Below, one piece after another: positions 31,736-43,445 of a DNA stretch of 64,000 bases. Below the pieces are notes generated by a model, which was given only the letters and a program-made list of their open reading frames with translations, ran no database searches and was not told where the DNA came from. Each line of letters opens with the position of its first letter. Position 1 is the first letter of the stretch. The position numbers and the translations under genes are program-made. The stretch is from Blastomussa wellsi (Eukaryota > Cnidaria > Anthozoa > Scleractinia > Plerogyridae): the NCBI GenBank assembly GCA_947652115.1, contig OX393561.1:9799664-9863663 (forward strand), read 5' to 3'.

Positions 31736-34700
31736 CCCCCACACACACAAGGTAGATAGCCAACGAAGCAGGTACTGCCGAGTTAGTTAGCTAAAACTAC
31801 CACATTTCCAGGTAGCTTACAGTCCAAACAAATCAACCCGTTTTAAAATCTTTTTTTGTCAGTTAACGGTTCATTCGTTGGACAACCCGAACTTCTATTA
31901 GATTCTAGCCAATCAGATCGCGTGTCCTCAGAGCCACTTGTTTTGGTTCTTGTGCACAGGTCTAGCCGGCTAAGAGAGACAAGAAGCTATGGGGACGAGA
32001 ATGAGGGCTCACAAAACCAGCATTTTGTCCCCAAACAGGGGAAATACCTCCTACCCAAAGTCAAAACAAAATAAATAAACTGCAGGGAACATTCCCTGGC
32101 CAAGTTATCCTTGGAAGCCGCCCAAAGCGTGAATTCAGCAACTTGATTTTGATAACCAAAAGGCTCAATTCTGAACCGTACTGACACACACAGATCAGAA
32201 CTGCGAGACCTCAATGGCGGTCAATCGAACACTAGATATCAATCGCCGATTGCTATCGACTGATTTTGGTAATCGATAACAATCGAACTAGCAGAAAAAC
32301 AAATTATCGATTGGCAAAAAGCTACAACAATCAATAATAATTTATAATTATTGATAATCCAAGAGTATTTCTTTCAAACATATTACTGAAGACTGGCATT
32401 GCTATCTAGGAAAAAAATATGAGAAAGGCGTTAAAGGTTAAACATTTTATTATCGATTTCATCATGGCATGGCTTGTAACCATAAAAGCAATCATAGTGA
32501 CCAAGTCGGCAGCAAATAAAAGGTACCAGAATGAATCTCAAGGATAGCCTCCAACACAGAAGCATTTGGGCCATCCACATAATCTTTTCTACCCAACAAA
32601 AGGCTCATCCTCGGTGTAAAAACCTGTGAAACTCTCCAGTGACAAAAAAAAAAGAACGGACAAGATAACAAAAAACAATAGCTCACAAACAAAGAAAAAA
32701 GTCACAGGTTTTTACACGGAGGTAAACCCCACAAAATGAGGAATGCATGACAAGACGAAATTCTTTCCCCTCTACCCCAACCCTATCGGGTGTTTAAATT
32801 TTAATTAAATGAGGAGAAAACAATATTAATATCTCCAAATGCATATATACAACTATCACAACAAACTTTGAGCAAGTCTTTATGAGTGATATCTAGTGCA
32901 ACACACTTTCCACTTATTCCTTTTGCCATAAAGCACTGTTCCAACACTGGCTGGAAGACTGTTAGATTTTAGATTTTGCCGGTTTTGAAGATCAATCGTC
33001 ATAGTTAGCCTCGGCTGTTCAGCATTGGACAAGAGAACCTCAAACCATGGCTTTAGATTATCAAGTGATGAAAATCTACATCTGATTTATTTACCAAGGA
33101 ACAAGTAAAACTGAAAGATTCAACAACTTATCCAAAACTTAACAATGCATACAGCCCTTTCCTGTATGTTGCACAACTTTTCTATTGCTACTAATTAGTT
33201 TTATGATAATTTAACATACCAGACCTGACAAAAAATAAATGGCTTGGTTAAATAAATAACATTATCATAAAAAATTTAATTATAGAAGGGAAGAATTTAT
33301 AACAGAAACAATGAGACGTCTTGCCAGCTTACACTTATAAATAATTATGGAAACTTGACTGCCAGGTTCAAAAGCATGTACTTATTAACCCTCCAAGTGA
33401 CTTATCAATTTGGCTTTGCAGCTGTTTGTTGTTTGATGAGTGGGATATGGCTGCGAAGCCAAATGAGTGAGCTCAAGCCTTAACGTCAGCTACCTTGATT
33501 GCTGGCAAAATTTTTCATGGTTACTGTGAAACTAAGAAAACCAAACATCAGAAATATTTATGGAATGTTATTATGTTACAAGGAAAAAAAGCCAATCAGA
33601 TGTGAGAAAACTAAACCGCAAACACCAATGGTAATAAGGTGGTTTTGAGGTTTGCTTGCAAGTCCCAAACTTAATGTGATTGGTCACTACAAAACAAACA
33701 TTCCTGAAATATTTCAGGTCTTAGTTTGACAGGAAGTGTCCACAAACGATGACAGAAATAAGCCCTTTATAAAAACTCACCATGTAACAGGGGCTCTTTT
33801 AAGGCAATATGTTTTTCTACAATTGTTTGGCCAAGAATACATAAAATGGCAGTTTCTACTAAAACAATTACACCACTCAACCTTGTTTTCTAGGAGCAAT
33901 AGTTAACTCGGCTGCACCTCATTGACTACACACTCATAGAAAACTTGGGCTCATACATGAAATTATCTTCATTGACTCTGAAAAGCACAAACGAAATTTT
34001 GACTACAAAATAAAATGCAAATGACCTGTCACCAACATCACCAGTAAGTAAAGTAATGCCAAATGTGTTATTTCCCAGCAATATTTACTCGTTAAAAAAT
34101 AATTTCTGATAAATTTATATGCAATTATCCTCAACAGTACAAGCTCCAAATTGCATATACTTATTACTGTACAAAACAAACTCTTTTTTGTTCTTGTTTA
34201 CAACAAGATCTACCAAAATGTTGACTGCAGCTTTTTAAGATCTCTTGATTATGATAGCATCTATAATTTGGCATTAAGGTATTACTAAACATGGTTGTCA
34301 GTAGGTTTTTGAGTAGCAGGCTCATCCAAAAAGTAGGCAGCCATTTCCATATCATTTCTCCACTATCACGCTCAGAACTGACCTACTAATATTCAGAGTA
34401 GCCGGCGCAGTATTCGGAATAGCAGGTGAAATGTGCCGGTTGACGGCTTATTTTGACAACCCTGGTTATAGCACCAACAAAAGCCGATAATATGCATAAA
34501 AGTTTCACTGATGGACGAGCAGATGTACAGCCCCACATGCCGCCCAGCATGAAAAGCGAGTAAAGGGCTGCTAAGCAGTGTTCACTAGTTTCTCTTCATG
34601 TAACAAAATATACAAACAGTCAACATTTTGAGAAAAAAAAACAATTATTCTTACTAGATAAACTATGAGAAGAATGAGCTGTTTATAATACCATGCCAAA

Positions 34701-35627
34701 ATTCAACATAGCTTTGATTTCAATCTTTGGCAAGTGGAATGTAAATAAACCTGAACCATACATTTTGAGTATTCTATGGTGGCAAGTGACACATGGTTTG
34801 TGGTTTTACAAATTTGGTCAAGCCAAAATACAGATGGCATTTTTAAACAAGCCAGCCTGGAAAGCTGCTCGAGCATCCCCACAGGGTACAACTAGGTTTT
34901 AATCATACCCAGATTCAGCAAAATATCCCAAAAATCAGACGACAAAGCTTCAGACTGACCAATTCCAAAACTGGGCATTACTGAGCCAAGTGGCAGTCAA
35001 ATTACTAAAGGAAAACCTTAGGGATACGTTAATCTAAACGACAAGACCATGAAAATCACTCATTTCTTATGACAACTATAATTACAAAAATAATCTCACT
35101 TCCAGTCACCTGAGTTAAATGCAAAGTTTAAGTTGTATATTTTAAATATCTCTTTGTTTAATGTTTCCCAAATAGTTAAATTCCAATTGCATAGCAACAG
35201 TAACACATTTAATTTTCTAAATATAACTTTACCCCTTTATAACAATAACAATGTATAAAACAAAACTTTATGTCTCCTTCCAAGATGCCCGTTTCTTTCA
35301 TCTTACTATGCAATAAGTTCACTTATTTTATCCAGGGCTTGAAAATAGTCTGGTAAGTTTGTCTGGACAAGTAGATTTTTCTGGACAGGTAGATTTGTCT
35401 GCTTGGCAAGTTGTCTGTCAACTAAATCACAAACACGGAAAACTAAGACAACCATGCAACTGCCCAGTGGAAGTAAATTTGAAAGCTGCTTGTTCAAAGG
35501 GCAAGCTTAAATTCCAGTTCTTCTTTTCTGAGCCCAAGAATCTTATCAACTTCTTACATATATACAAAACTTGATTAGAAAATGTTCTTGAAAAGGGAGG
35601 ATTGTCCTGTGGTCCTGTACTGTATGT
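31736..35627. other. Intergenic, probable PCED1 3' side, no gene seen
   Basis: AT-rich, with short decayed repeats: an ATCGAT-rich stretch (32220-32380), the 33520-33745 copy of the repeat at 2985, a decayed relative (34280-34467) of the MITE at 8613, and a CAGGGCTTGAAAATAG fragment at 35335 related to the MITE at 59359. No reading frame looked like a protein family. Confidence 0.5.
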
Positions 35628-37748
35628 TTAAATAAAACTGTTGTATGTCAGAGAACACTTGACAGTGTCATGTGTGGTACCTTTATCAAGAGTGACGTCT
35701 GCTGAGTTCGGCTCTGCTGGAAATGAGTTTTCTCCATGTTGGTTCTTTGAATCGTCCATGGAAGATTGCTCAGATTGCAGAGTCTGGGAAGGCTTTGATT
35801 CCTCTACTGCACCATCATCTGCACGTCTTTTCTTCACTCCACATCTTTCTGTATCATTACAAGAGAAACCATTTTCAAGCACATCCTTTGATATGTTTGG
35901 ATTCTCCACAGACCCATCATCTTCCAGTTTCCTCTTCATTCCACATCTGTTTGCATCAGAGATGGTACTTTCTTCTCGAGCAACCTTACAAGGCTTTGAG
36001 TCCTCTGTATTGCCCCCCTCATCATCTTCACGTTTCCTCTTCATCCCGCACATCTCATTGCCTTCATCACTTTCACCTTCCCCGTTGACAGTTGGTGCAG
36101 AATCACTACTCTTCCCTGGAGTAGTTGAAATAATGGGAGACTTAGATACGGAAGGCACCCCTATTTCTACTGCTTCGTTATTGCTATTTGCTTTTGAGCA
36201 AGGGTCACTGAGAGAACTCTTTTGCTCCTGATTGTTGTTAAGGTCAGAACTATTAAGAGCTGGAGCAGAACCAGCGTTGTGATTAACAACTGAAGTTTTG
36301 GGTGTTTCAGTTTGTCTTGTGTTTAAAGGAGTACTCGAATTAGTGATAGAACTAGACTTGTATCTGCGCCCCCTCAAACTTGGGTTACTTAACTTCTTAA
36401 AGCGATCTCTGTAACTGGAGCTGCCTCCACTGAAAGCGAAAGACCGCGAAACTGTGGGAGTTGGAAGCAAGCTTTGGCTTTTGAATGGAAACGCTCTGAA
36501 CTGGTTAGTAATAAAAGGATCAATTGGTCGTGAAGGAAGAGGATCAGAGTAAATTGCAGGTTTGAAAAAATATTCCCCTTGATAGTAAGTACTACGAGGT
36601 GTGGTGAAATTGAATTTTATGTCACGTACTGGTGGATAACTCCTTGGGAATACATAAGGAACTGGTGAGTGAATAGCTGGATATTCTCTCACCCTTTCCG
36701 AAACAAATGGGAAATTGTAACCCAAACCTGCATTACCCCAGCTATTCCCATAATAGGGACTAGAGGCTCCGTAGATAAGCGGTGAGGGGGTCTGATATCG
36801 GTCAAGGGCGGGGGAAGGATTCCAGTACGGAACATAGTAATATTCCAGTTCATAATCGTCATTGTATGAGGCTGGACCGGGAGAATTCCAGTTATCTTCT
36901 TCTCCGCTATCCGGGTAATAGCTGGACCAAGGCACGGGAGAGGAATTTCGGTTGTCAGTCTGGCTTGGCAGAGGGGGAGGGTCGGGCAACTTCTTGTTCC
37001 ACGACGTGCAGACTTCAGACAAAATAAGATTTGAAATCTTTCGATGTGCACGCATTCCCCAGTGGATGCCATCTTCGGCCTGTTTGAAATTCTCCTTATT
37101 CTTCAGCTCCGTGAATAGATCCAAGTAGATTTTCTTCTGTTCAGTAGTGGCCAGCCAGGCGAATTTATTCGCCGTTTTAATCTTTTCGACCGGAATTGTA
37201 AGGAATCCCTTCCGCAGAAAACCACCTTTGCACTTTTCTGCGAGTGGCAAGGCAGCATTCCAAATGAACAGCAAACTCGAGGAAAACATTTCTGTTATGT
37301 TTTTCAACAGCTTATCCAAGTTCTCTTTATACTCATGCAAGTCAGTGTCGCCATAGTGGTGTAAATCCCAAAAAGTTGAATTCATGACAATAACATCGGG
37401 CTGAATTGTTTTCAACTCGTTTAGAATCGACGCCATGTGTTCGTTGAAGGACCGTGTTACGAAGTAATACTTGAAAAATGCCTCGCCGTCGGTGAATTCT
37501 CGAACCTCTCTGTAGCCGATGCCATTCACCATTTTTCCTTCTAACTTTCCCCCGCTGAGCAACTTATCGCCGAGAAAATATAGTTCGCCCTTCGCGCGCA
37601 ATTCTCTTTGGTGTAAATAGCGGCTGTCTCCTTGAGTCCAGAGGCAAACGAGGTCTTTGTAAACAGAGCGCTGGATAGAGTCACCAATAACGACGACTTT
37701 CCTATTTTGAAGAAGTTCATGGATATCCTTGTTGAAAAATATGGCCAT
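35628..37748 (-). CDS. PCED1: PC-esterase domain-containing protein 1-like, intronless
   Basis: A single 706-residue open frame from ATG 37748. The N-terminal ~250 residues are a GDSL/SGNH-type PC-esterase domain: GDS at 22-24 with nucleophile Ser24, IVMNSTFWDLHHYG near residues 115-128, and EDGIHWGMRAHRKIS near 225-240 giving the Asp/His pair. This matches the FAM113/PCED1 family, whose human members are ~430-450 residues and whose substrate is unknown. The extra length is a Tyr/Pro/Ser-rich middle and an acidic C-terminal third with three imperfect repeats around CGMKRKREDD, CGMKRKLEDD and CGVKKRRADD (about residues 563-650, spacing near 35). These repeats look like nuclear localisation signals. 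No introns, which suggests an old retrocopy or intron loss. Confidence 0.9.
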   Translation of the reverse strand: MAIFFNKDIHELLQNRKVVVIGDSIQRSVYKDLVCLWTQGDSRYLHQRELRAKGELYFLGDKLLSGGKLEGKMVNGIGYREVREFTDGEAFFKYYFVTRSFNEHMASILNELKTIQPDVIVMNSTFWDLHHYGDTDLHEYKENLDKLLKNITEMFSSSLLFIWNAALPLAEKCKGGFLRKGFLTIPVEKIKTANKFAWLATTEQKKIYLDLFTELKNKENFKQAEDGIHWGMRAHRKISNLILSEVCTSWNKKLPDPPPLPSQTDNRNSSPVPWSSYYPDSGEEDNWNSPGPASYNDDYELEYYYVPYWNPSPALDRYQTPSPLIYGASSPYYGNSWGNAGLGYNFPFVSERVREYPAIHSPVPYVFPRSYPPVRDIKFNFTTPRSTYYQGEYFFKPAIYSDPLPSRPIDPFITNQFRAFPFKSQSLLPTPTVSRSFAFSGGSSSYRDRFKKLSNPSLRGRRYKSSSITNSSTPLNTRQTETPKTSVVNHNAGSAPALNSSDLNNNQEQKSSLSDPCSKANSNNEAVEIGVPSVSKSPIISTTPGKSSDSAPTVNGEGESDEGNEMCGMKRKREDDEGGNTEDSKPCKVAREESTISDANRCGMKRKLEDDGSVENPNISKDVLENGFSCNDTERCGVKKRRADDGAVEESKPSQTLQSEQSSMDDSKNQHGENSFPAEPNSADVTLDKGTTHDTVKCSLTYNSFI

Positions 37749-38649
37749 TTTGTCTTAAAGCAATGCAAAAAGCCAAGGACAAAGCGAGAAAACCAGACAG
37801 TTCACAACGCGCAAGAAATTATACAGGAAATATGACTCCCCACCCTTTCACTTTCCATGGATGGCACGTGACTCCTGTCACTTCCGTCCATCTTGGAATG
37901 TGACTTCAAATGGTCTTCGAAAATAGTCACGCTCTTGTCACGTTGGTGTCACGCAAAACATGTAACAAGAAAAGTCTATGATCTTCTCACCTCTTTCCAA
38001 AAGAAGATAATGTAAAAAGTGACAAAAACTAAGGTAGGGGAAGTTTTACAGCGTGAAACACGTGGGAAACAGTATTAAATGAAACTAGAGGTTTTATGTT
38101 TTGATATTATTTTAAAATATTTTGTTTCCCCGAACCGAAATGCGTCAAATGCAATGGAGAGTACTTTTCAACATATCCTGTTTGCATTGTTAGGCTAAAC
38201 TATTTTCTCCCGTAACAAAGGCGAAAACCATCTGCTTTGGCAGCCGGTCAGGTATGTTCCCAGGGAATTTAAAATTCTAAACGTATACAAATATCTTTTT
38301 TCTTATTCTCTTTTTTCAGTTCTGTATTAGTGTCTGTGCAATGTATTTAATCAAAATAAACAATAAAGATAAAGATTTGTTGTTTTTCAGTGTTGTCGTA
38401 TTGTTTTATTTTCACGCCATTGCACAAGAAAAACGAACAATTTTGTTTCTTTTCATTGTACTTACTTTTACGCTTATTCTTGGACCCCTTCCTCTCTCGC
38501 TAAACTTCTATTTGACCCTTTAGTGGGGGGGGGGGGGAATGGGGGTCTCAATTTCCTGCTTCCCGTATCTTTTACTTCCGTTTACCGCCACTTTTTCTTT
38601 GTGTCTTTTCTATCGCAAAACGTTTACGCAATGTTGCGATTATTTCTGA

Positions 38650-38812
38650 TTTCAGCAGCAGTACCAACACATTTCAACCTACCTGATCACTCTATCAAAG
38701 ACATAACACTCATTCCTCTCGAGCTTCAACCAGTATCCAATACCTCTCGCAGAAAAGCAAGGGAGGCCTATCTAATACACAGATGCCAAACGCTAGAACC
38801 GGTGGAATGAAA
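38650..38812 (+). pseudogene. Retroelement C-terminal fragment (GIY-YIG-like end)
   Basis: The frame reads PTHFNLPDHSIKDITLIPLE and RRKAREAYLIHRCQTLEP then stops. The pattern HFN-PxHS-xD followed by RExYLIxxxxTLxP is what I know from the end of GIY-YIG-type endonuclease regions in Penelope-like elements of invertebrates. The upstream part is missing; a T/A-rich tract follows the stop. Confidence 0.5.
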
Positions 38813-38953
38813 CGACGAAAAGAACGCTGACTTTATTGCATTATTTTAGACTGTTTTATTTTATTATTTTTATTATTTTTAGTTTTTATTATAATTTCCT
38901 TTATTTTATTTTATTTTATTTATTTTTGTTGCATTTTATTTTATTTTATAATT

Positions 38954-39019
38954 AACAATTATTTCACGAGCGCGCGTTGGATATGAGATGGTAGATCTCG
39001 CGTAGCGCCGAGTTATAAC

Positions 39020-39054
<35 letters not shown>

Positions 39055-39057
39055 TTT
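38954..39057. mobile_element. 104-bp near-perfect palindrome (MITE)
   Basis: AACAATTATTTCACGAGCGC and TTGGATATGAGATGG at left are mirrored by CCATCTCATATCCAA and GCGCGAGTGGAATAATTGTT at right, with a loop of about 27 bp. Confidence 0.8.
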
Positions 39058-39224
39058 TATTTAAAACGCCCAAAAAATATTGAGCAAGCATTGCAAAAAT
39101 GCATTCTTTTACGCGTACACGTACCGTTTTTGTAGGTCAATGGTATTTAAGCTCATATACCATTGCCTCTCAACCAATCTAAACTCAGGAAATGCAATAT
39201 ACCATAGCTAGTTTTTTATAATAT

Positions 39225-39365
39225 GTCAGGAGGGGTGAACCACTAAGGAATGACTTAACTGATGCATGAGTGCGAAGGCAGAATACTGGCTGTATTACAA
39301 AGCCGCAGGTCATCTCGAGAGGGGGTGCGCACCCCCTGCACCCTCCCCCTGGCAGTCCGCCTAGT
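39225..39365. mobile_element. MITE, third CACTAAGGAATGAC copy
   Basis: GAACCACTAAGGAATGACTT and GTGCGCACCCCCTGCACCC match the interior of 715-862; the ends are decayed. Confidence 0.6.
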
Positions 39366-40189
39366 ACAACCCTTGCAATCAATTTGGTTTTATAATAACA
39401 CTTAAATGGAGTGCCGTCTGGCATGTAGCCAGGATTTTTCAAAGGGGGGGTCACACCCATTGTGGTCACCAGTTTGTCAACCAGTTTGTCAACCTCCACC
39501 AGTCCACACTGTGTTTCACTTATTTACTTAAAAAATATCTCAAATATCTCTTCGTTGCGGGGTCTCCTGCATGTAAACGTTATACCAGGGTATTGTTCTG
39601 TTAGAGCACACTATGCAAAGTGATTCTGTCGTCTTTAATGACTAATGTCTAAGCAACTGAGAAAGAACAAACTACTACGAGTCTACGTCAAAACGTTGAA
39701 CAAGAAGACGAAAGACATCTTACAGCTGTGCATTCAGTTCGTTCGTACGTTTTGTACATATATTTGAGCTTATTTCTCGGTGGAAACGGGAAGCTATCGA
39801 TTTCTTAGATTTCAGTTCCGGAAATCTTCGTAAGCCGAGTTGGATGCAACATCCACGAAGAGAAGTAACTTGCACAAGCATCCGCCATGTTGCGATGATG
39901 GCTACTGTTTACCTTGGCGACTTCCTGGATTATAAATAAAATAGACAAACCAAACACGACTCCCATTGATAGACAGACGTTTGAGATCTTTTATCTTCAA
40001 AAATCTTTTTTTTTGCGGGTATATGCTTTGAGGACTTCCTATCCCTTCACTGTGCAAAAGGTTGGGAGGGTGTATTTCTCTGAGAACAGATTCTTTTTTA
40101 GGTGCCACTTAAAAATTACAACGCTTTTGATATTAGGCACAGAAGGGCGATATTCTGCCACGAACGGCCAATTTTTGCGCGTGTTTTGG

Positions 40190-41445
40190 TTTGTTTTGTA
40201 TGGCCGACAATATTTCGCTAAATTTAACTTCTGAAAGAATATTTTCAGAAACGGTTATCTGGGTAACCTCTAGTTAGCAATCTGACTTATCAAAGACCAG
40301 TCAGATCAGAGGGAGCTCTGAACCCATTAGGGTCCACACTTGTCGTGCTTCGATGCTGTCCTCAGTTCTTCGAAGACAGCGTTTTCCGAAAGTATTAGAA
40401 TCTTTCTGTTGAGATATTTGCGTATTGTCGATAGACCACGGCCAGCGCTTCGTCGAAAAGGGAAGAGAGAAACGATGTATCTATACAAATTAAAGAAACG
40501 CGGAGAACGTAAAAACAAAATTGTTACACGATATTTCAAAGAAAACAATGGAATTAAAGAAAAAAACACATTAAAGAACCTCTCTTTATGGACACGGGAC
40601 GAAATAAAAATAGTTTCAAGGGGGCTAAAGTCAGACAAGAAAATCGGTTTTAATGCATTTTAAGAGATTTTTGCAATGCAAGACGAATGCGCCTACAGTT
40701 AGCCTTTCATTGCCAAGATAAAGAGCCGCACACCTTCCATGTAAATTAAATCAAAATGGGAACCACCAGTTCAAACCAGCAGTAGCTCTGTTTCTAAACA
40801 TACATTTTACTGTCAGTGAAACTGAGATGTTTAGAAAAGATCAAAGTCCAACTAGCAGACTGAGATAGAATTAAAAGCCATCAAGGAACGTCCAGCCATC
40901 AAAGCCGGAGCTTAGCTTATACAATACCAAAAGATTAATCTAAAAAGGTAGATTGCTAGCTAGCGGTTTTCCAGATAACCGTTTCTAAACAATTCTTTCA
41001 GGAGTCAAATTTAGCGAAAGATTGTCGGCCCTACAAAACAAACCAAAAAACGCATAAGAATTGGCCGAAAAACAAAATTGCTGCACGATGTCAAAAAGAA
41101 AACAATAGAATCAAAGAAAAAAAAACACGTGGAGCTTTAGGGACACGGGACGAAATATCAATAGTTTCGAGGGGGCTCAAGTTTATCCCTACACCCGTGA
41201 CCTAAAGTAAGACAAGGATATCGCTTTAATATATTTTAAGAGATTTCGCAACGTTTGCAATGCAAGGCGAATGCCTACAGTTAACCTTTCATTGCCATGC
41301 AGATAAATTAAAGAGCCGCACACCTTCCATGTAAATCAAAATGGGAACCACCAGTGCAAACCAATAGTCGCAAAGTGAAACATGTTTAGAAAAGGTCAAA
41401 CTCCAACTAGCGGAGCTTAGCATATACAATACCAAAAGGTTATTG
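40190..41445. repeat. Fold-back region with ~580-bp direct duplication
   Basis: CGACAATATTTCGCTAAATTT...AACGGTTATCTGG (40202-40262) is mirrored at about 40972-41030. The stretch 40509-40790 (ACGGGACGAAAT, AGAGCCGCACACCTTCCATG, AAATGGGAACCACCAG) is repeated directly at 41080-41372. Probably a decayed element duplicated in place. Confidence 0.6.
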
Positions 41446-41777
41446 TAAAGGGATAACAAATTAATTAAAAGTATCGATCACGAAAGCTCCTTTTGGCGCG
41501 AACCGACAACGTGGATGTCGTGTTCGTGGATGGCGTTTAATCAAATATAAATAAAACTCAACTAAATTTCTTTAAATCGACTCCAGGACTACAGAGCCTT
41601 TAAAATAACGCAAGTAAAACATAAGTTAAGTCATTTTTATTTCCATTCTTTTCCAGAGTAGAATTTTGGGCAATTTTCGAACAATTCCCATGCATTCTCT
41701 TATGTTATGTCACGAAAATAACATACGTTTGGGCTGCCTGTCGTTTCTCCGATATATCGGTAAAATCTGGGACAGTC

Positions 41778-41877
41778 TAGACTACGAGTAGTCCCTTTTT
41801 TCTTAGTCCGTCGAGTGCGAAGTGAAAAAAATGTCGATGATCCGCGCGAAACAAAAAAAAAAGGGACTGCAGTCGGG
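41778..41877. mobile_element. Short MITE with AGTCCC ends
   Basis: GACTACGAGTAGTCCCTTTTTT at left and AAAAAAGGGACTGCAGTC at right form an inverted pair about 100 bp long, with a GTCGAGTGCGAAG interior. Confidence 0.5.
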
Positions 41878-42434
41878 AAACAGCGACATCCCCGATCGTC
41901 TGGGATTTTCCCGATATATGAAAACCAGGCTTTTTTATTATCCTCAAAACAGTTATCATTACAGCAAAATAACAGGTTTTTAACTTTTCGTTCTTCTACA
42001 ATATCTGAAATTCTTAGCTTCTGTAGTTCAATTGTTTCGAACTTATTTTATAGCGATCGCTTTTCAAACTCTTTTGATTTTGATAATGAAACTGTATTGA
42101 ATGGAGCTCTAAATGTCTCGTAGTTCTTCCAAAAATGGGCTTTCCTTTCGACTTGACTAGAAATGCTTTTGCTGGTATGGCGCCAACGGAACAACAACAT
42201 TTTTTATCACAATTATTATTTTAGTCTTTAGTCTTGAAATTTTGCGAGCTTCACCAGCACCCCAAAACCATGCCCCCACCTCCCTAACATGTACACCTCG
42301 CCCAAGATCCTCACACATTTCAAACTTGAGTGCATGCCTTGAACGTATTACACCCTCGTGTACTACACGCGCGCTGAAGCGCGAAATTTCATTCGCCGTA
42401 TGCGCAAACAGATCGATGTCCAATAATTATACTT

Positions 42435-42455
42435 CACGTCAAAATACGTGACGTC
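42435..42455. promoter_or_regulatory. Paired CRE-like sites upstream of the tetraspanin
   Basis: CACGTCA and ACGTGACGTC lie within 21 bp, about 165 bp before the tetraspanin start, resembling CREB/ATF sites. A short upstream frame (ATG 42520, 7 codons and stop) lies in the leader. Confidence 0.35.
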
Positions 42456-42617
42456 TGCGGATTACTGTCCAAAATTTTAGAGAGTTTTGTGCTTAGCAAA
42501 GACAAATAACAGTATCAAAATGATTTGGCCACTCTCTCTGTGACTTTAAGCTTGTTTCTTTCGTGTGCTTGCCAGAGAATCGATAGCAGGAACAACATTA
42601 TACAACCGCGTAACAAT

Positions 42618-43445
42618 ATGCGTCGTTCAACAAGAGTTCACCCTCTTCGATCGCAAAACAACTGCCAAGAATCCTACCCGGAAAAGTCGACGTACTGCGT
42701 GAAATACTTCATGTTTTTCATGAATGTTGTGTTCTGGCTAGTAAGTTGTTTAATCCTGGCAATCGCAGTGTATGCCATGCTGGAAAAACAAGAAATTTAC
42801 GGCCAAGTCAGTCGTCTTACCACGGATCCTGCGGCAATTCTGTTGGGCATTGGTTTGGTGATGTTTATCATTTCCTTCGCTGGCTGTCTGGGAGCGCTGA
42901 GAGAGAATGTATGCCTGCTAAGATTTTATTCGTTCATGCTCGGGTTCATGTTGCTGCTTGAGATCACAGCTGCGATTCTTGGCTACGTGTACTCAGAAAA
43001 AGTCAAAACGGAAATGCACAAGGCCTTCACGAAGATGATCGACAATTATTTAGATGACCCCGATCTGCAGCTGGTCATCGACACCGTGCAGAGAGAATTG
43101 AAGTGTTGCGGTTCTGAAAAATACACCGACTGGGAGAGAAATGTTTACTACAATTGTTCGTCTCCAGCGATCGAAAGATGTGGCGTTCCTTATTCTTGTT
43201 GCATTACCGACGAAGTTAACTCCCAATGCGGATTTGGTGTTCTGGCGATTACAGAGAGTGAGGCCGAGAACATAGTTTACACACAAGGTTGCTTGAAAGG
43301 TGTTGAAGATTGGTTTCGCGGTAATCTGATTTTAATGGCATCAATAGCGGCCTGTTTGCCAGTGTTGCAGGTCATCGGGTTCTGCTTTGCTCGGCGACTA
43401 ACTGGAGATATCAAAGATGTCTTGGCTATGCAGGGGCGAAATTAA
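42618..43445 (+). CDS. TSPAN33: TSPAN33-like TspanC8 tetraspanin, intronless
   Basis: 275 residues from ATG 42618. The same frame is open upstream but has no earlier ATG, so this start is preferred. Four membrane segments lie near 30-55, 73-94, 103-125 and 238-262. The large extracellular loop has CCG at 163-165, then single Cys, RCG, PYSCC, QCG and a final GC: eight cysteines, the mark of the TspanC8 group. The LRENVCLLRF segment after TM2 and the VIDTVQRELKCCG and VYTQGC segments fit TSPAN33. TspanC8 proteins escort the protease ADAM10 to the cell surface and so affect Notch cleavage. The whole CDS is one exon, unlike typical tetraspanin genes, so a retrocopy that kept its frame is possible. 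Confidence 0.93.
   Translation: MRRSTRVHPLRSQNNCQESYPEKSTYCVKYFMFFMNVVFWLVSCLILAIAVYAMLEKQEIYGQVSRLTTDPAAILLGIGLVMFIISFAGCLGALRENVCLLRFYSFMLGFMLLLEITAAILGYVYSEKVKTEMHKAFTKMIDNYLDDPDLQLVIDTVQRELKCCGSEKYTDWERNVYYNCSSPAIERCGVPYSCCITDEVNSQCGFGVLAITESEAENIVYTQGCLKGVEDWFRGNLILMASIAACLPVLQVIGFCFARRLTGDIKDVLAMQGRN

Larger units (their letters stand above)
37749..42434. other. Intergenic between PCED1 and tetraspanin
   Basis: Holds a retroelement relic, a palindrome, a MITE copy, a duplicated 580-bp unit and TTTTATTT-rich sequence (38840-38950). The PCED1 promoter should lie in 37749-38000. No other gene was recognised. Confidence 0.5.

Noticed and set aside
35641..36231. 196-codon plus-strand frame opposite PCED1
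   Set aside because: Mirror of the biased acidic/Ser-rich codons of the PCED1 tail; no independent support.
42525..42617. N-terminal extension of the tetraspanin frame
   Set aside because: The extension opens at a TTG codon, not ATG; the first in-frame ATG is 42618, which gives a normal TspanC8 length.
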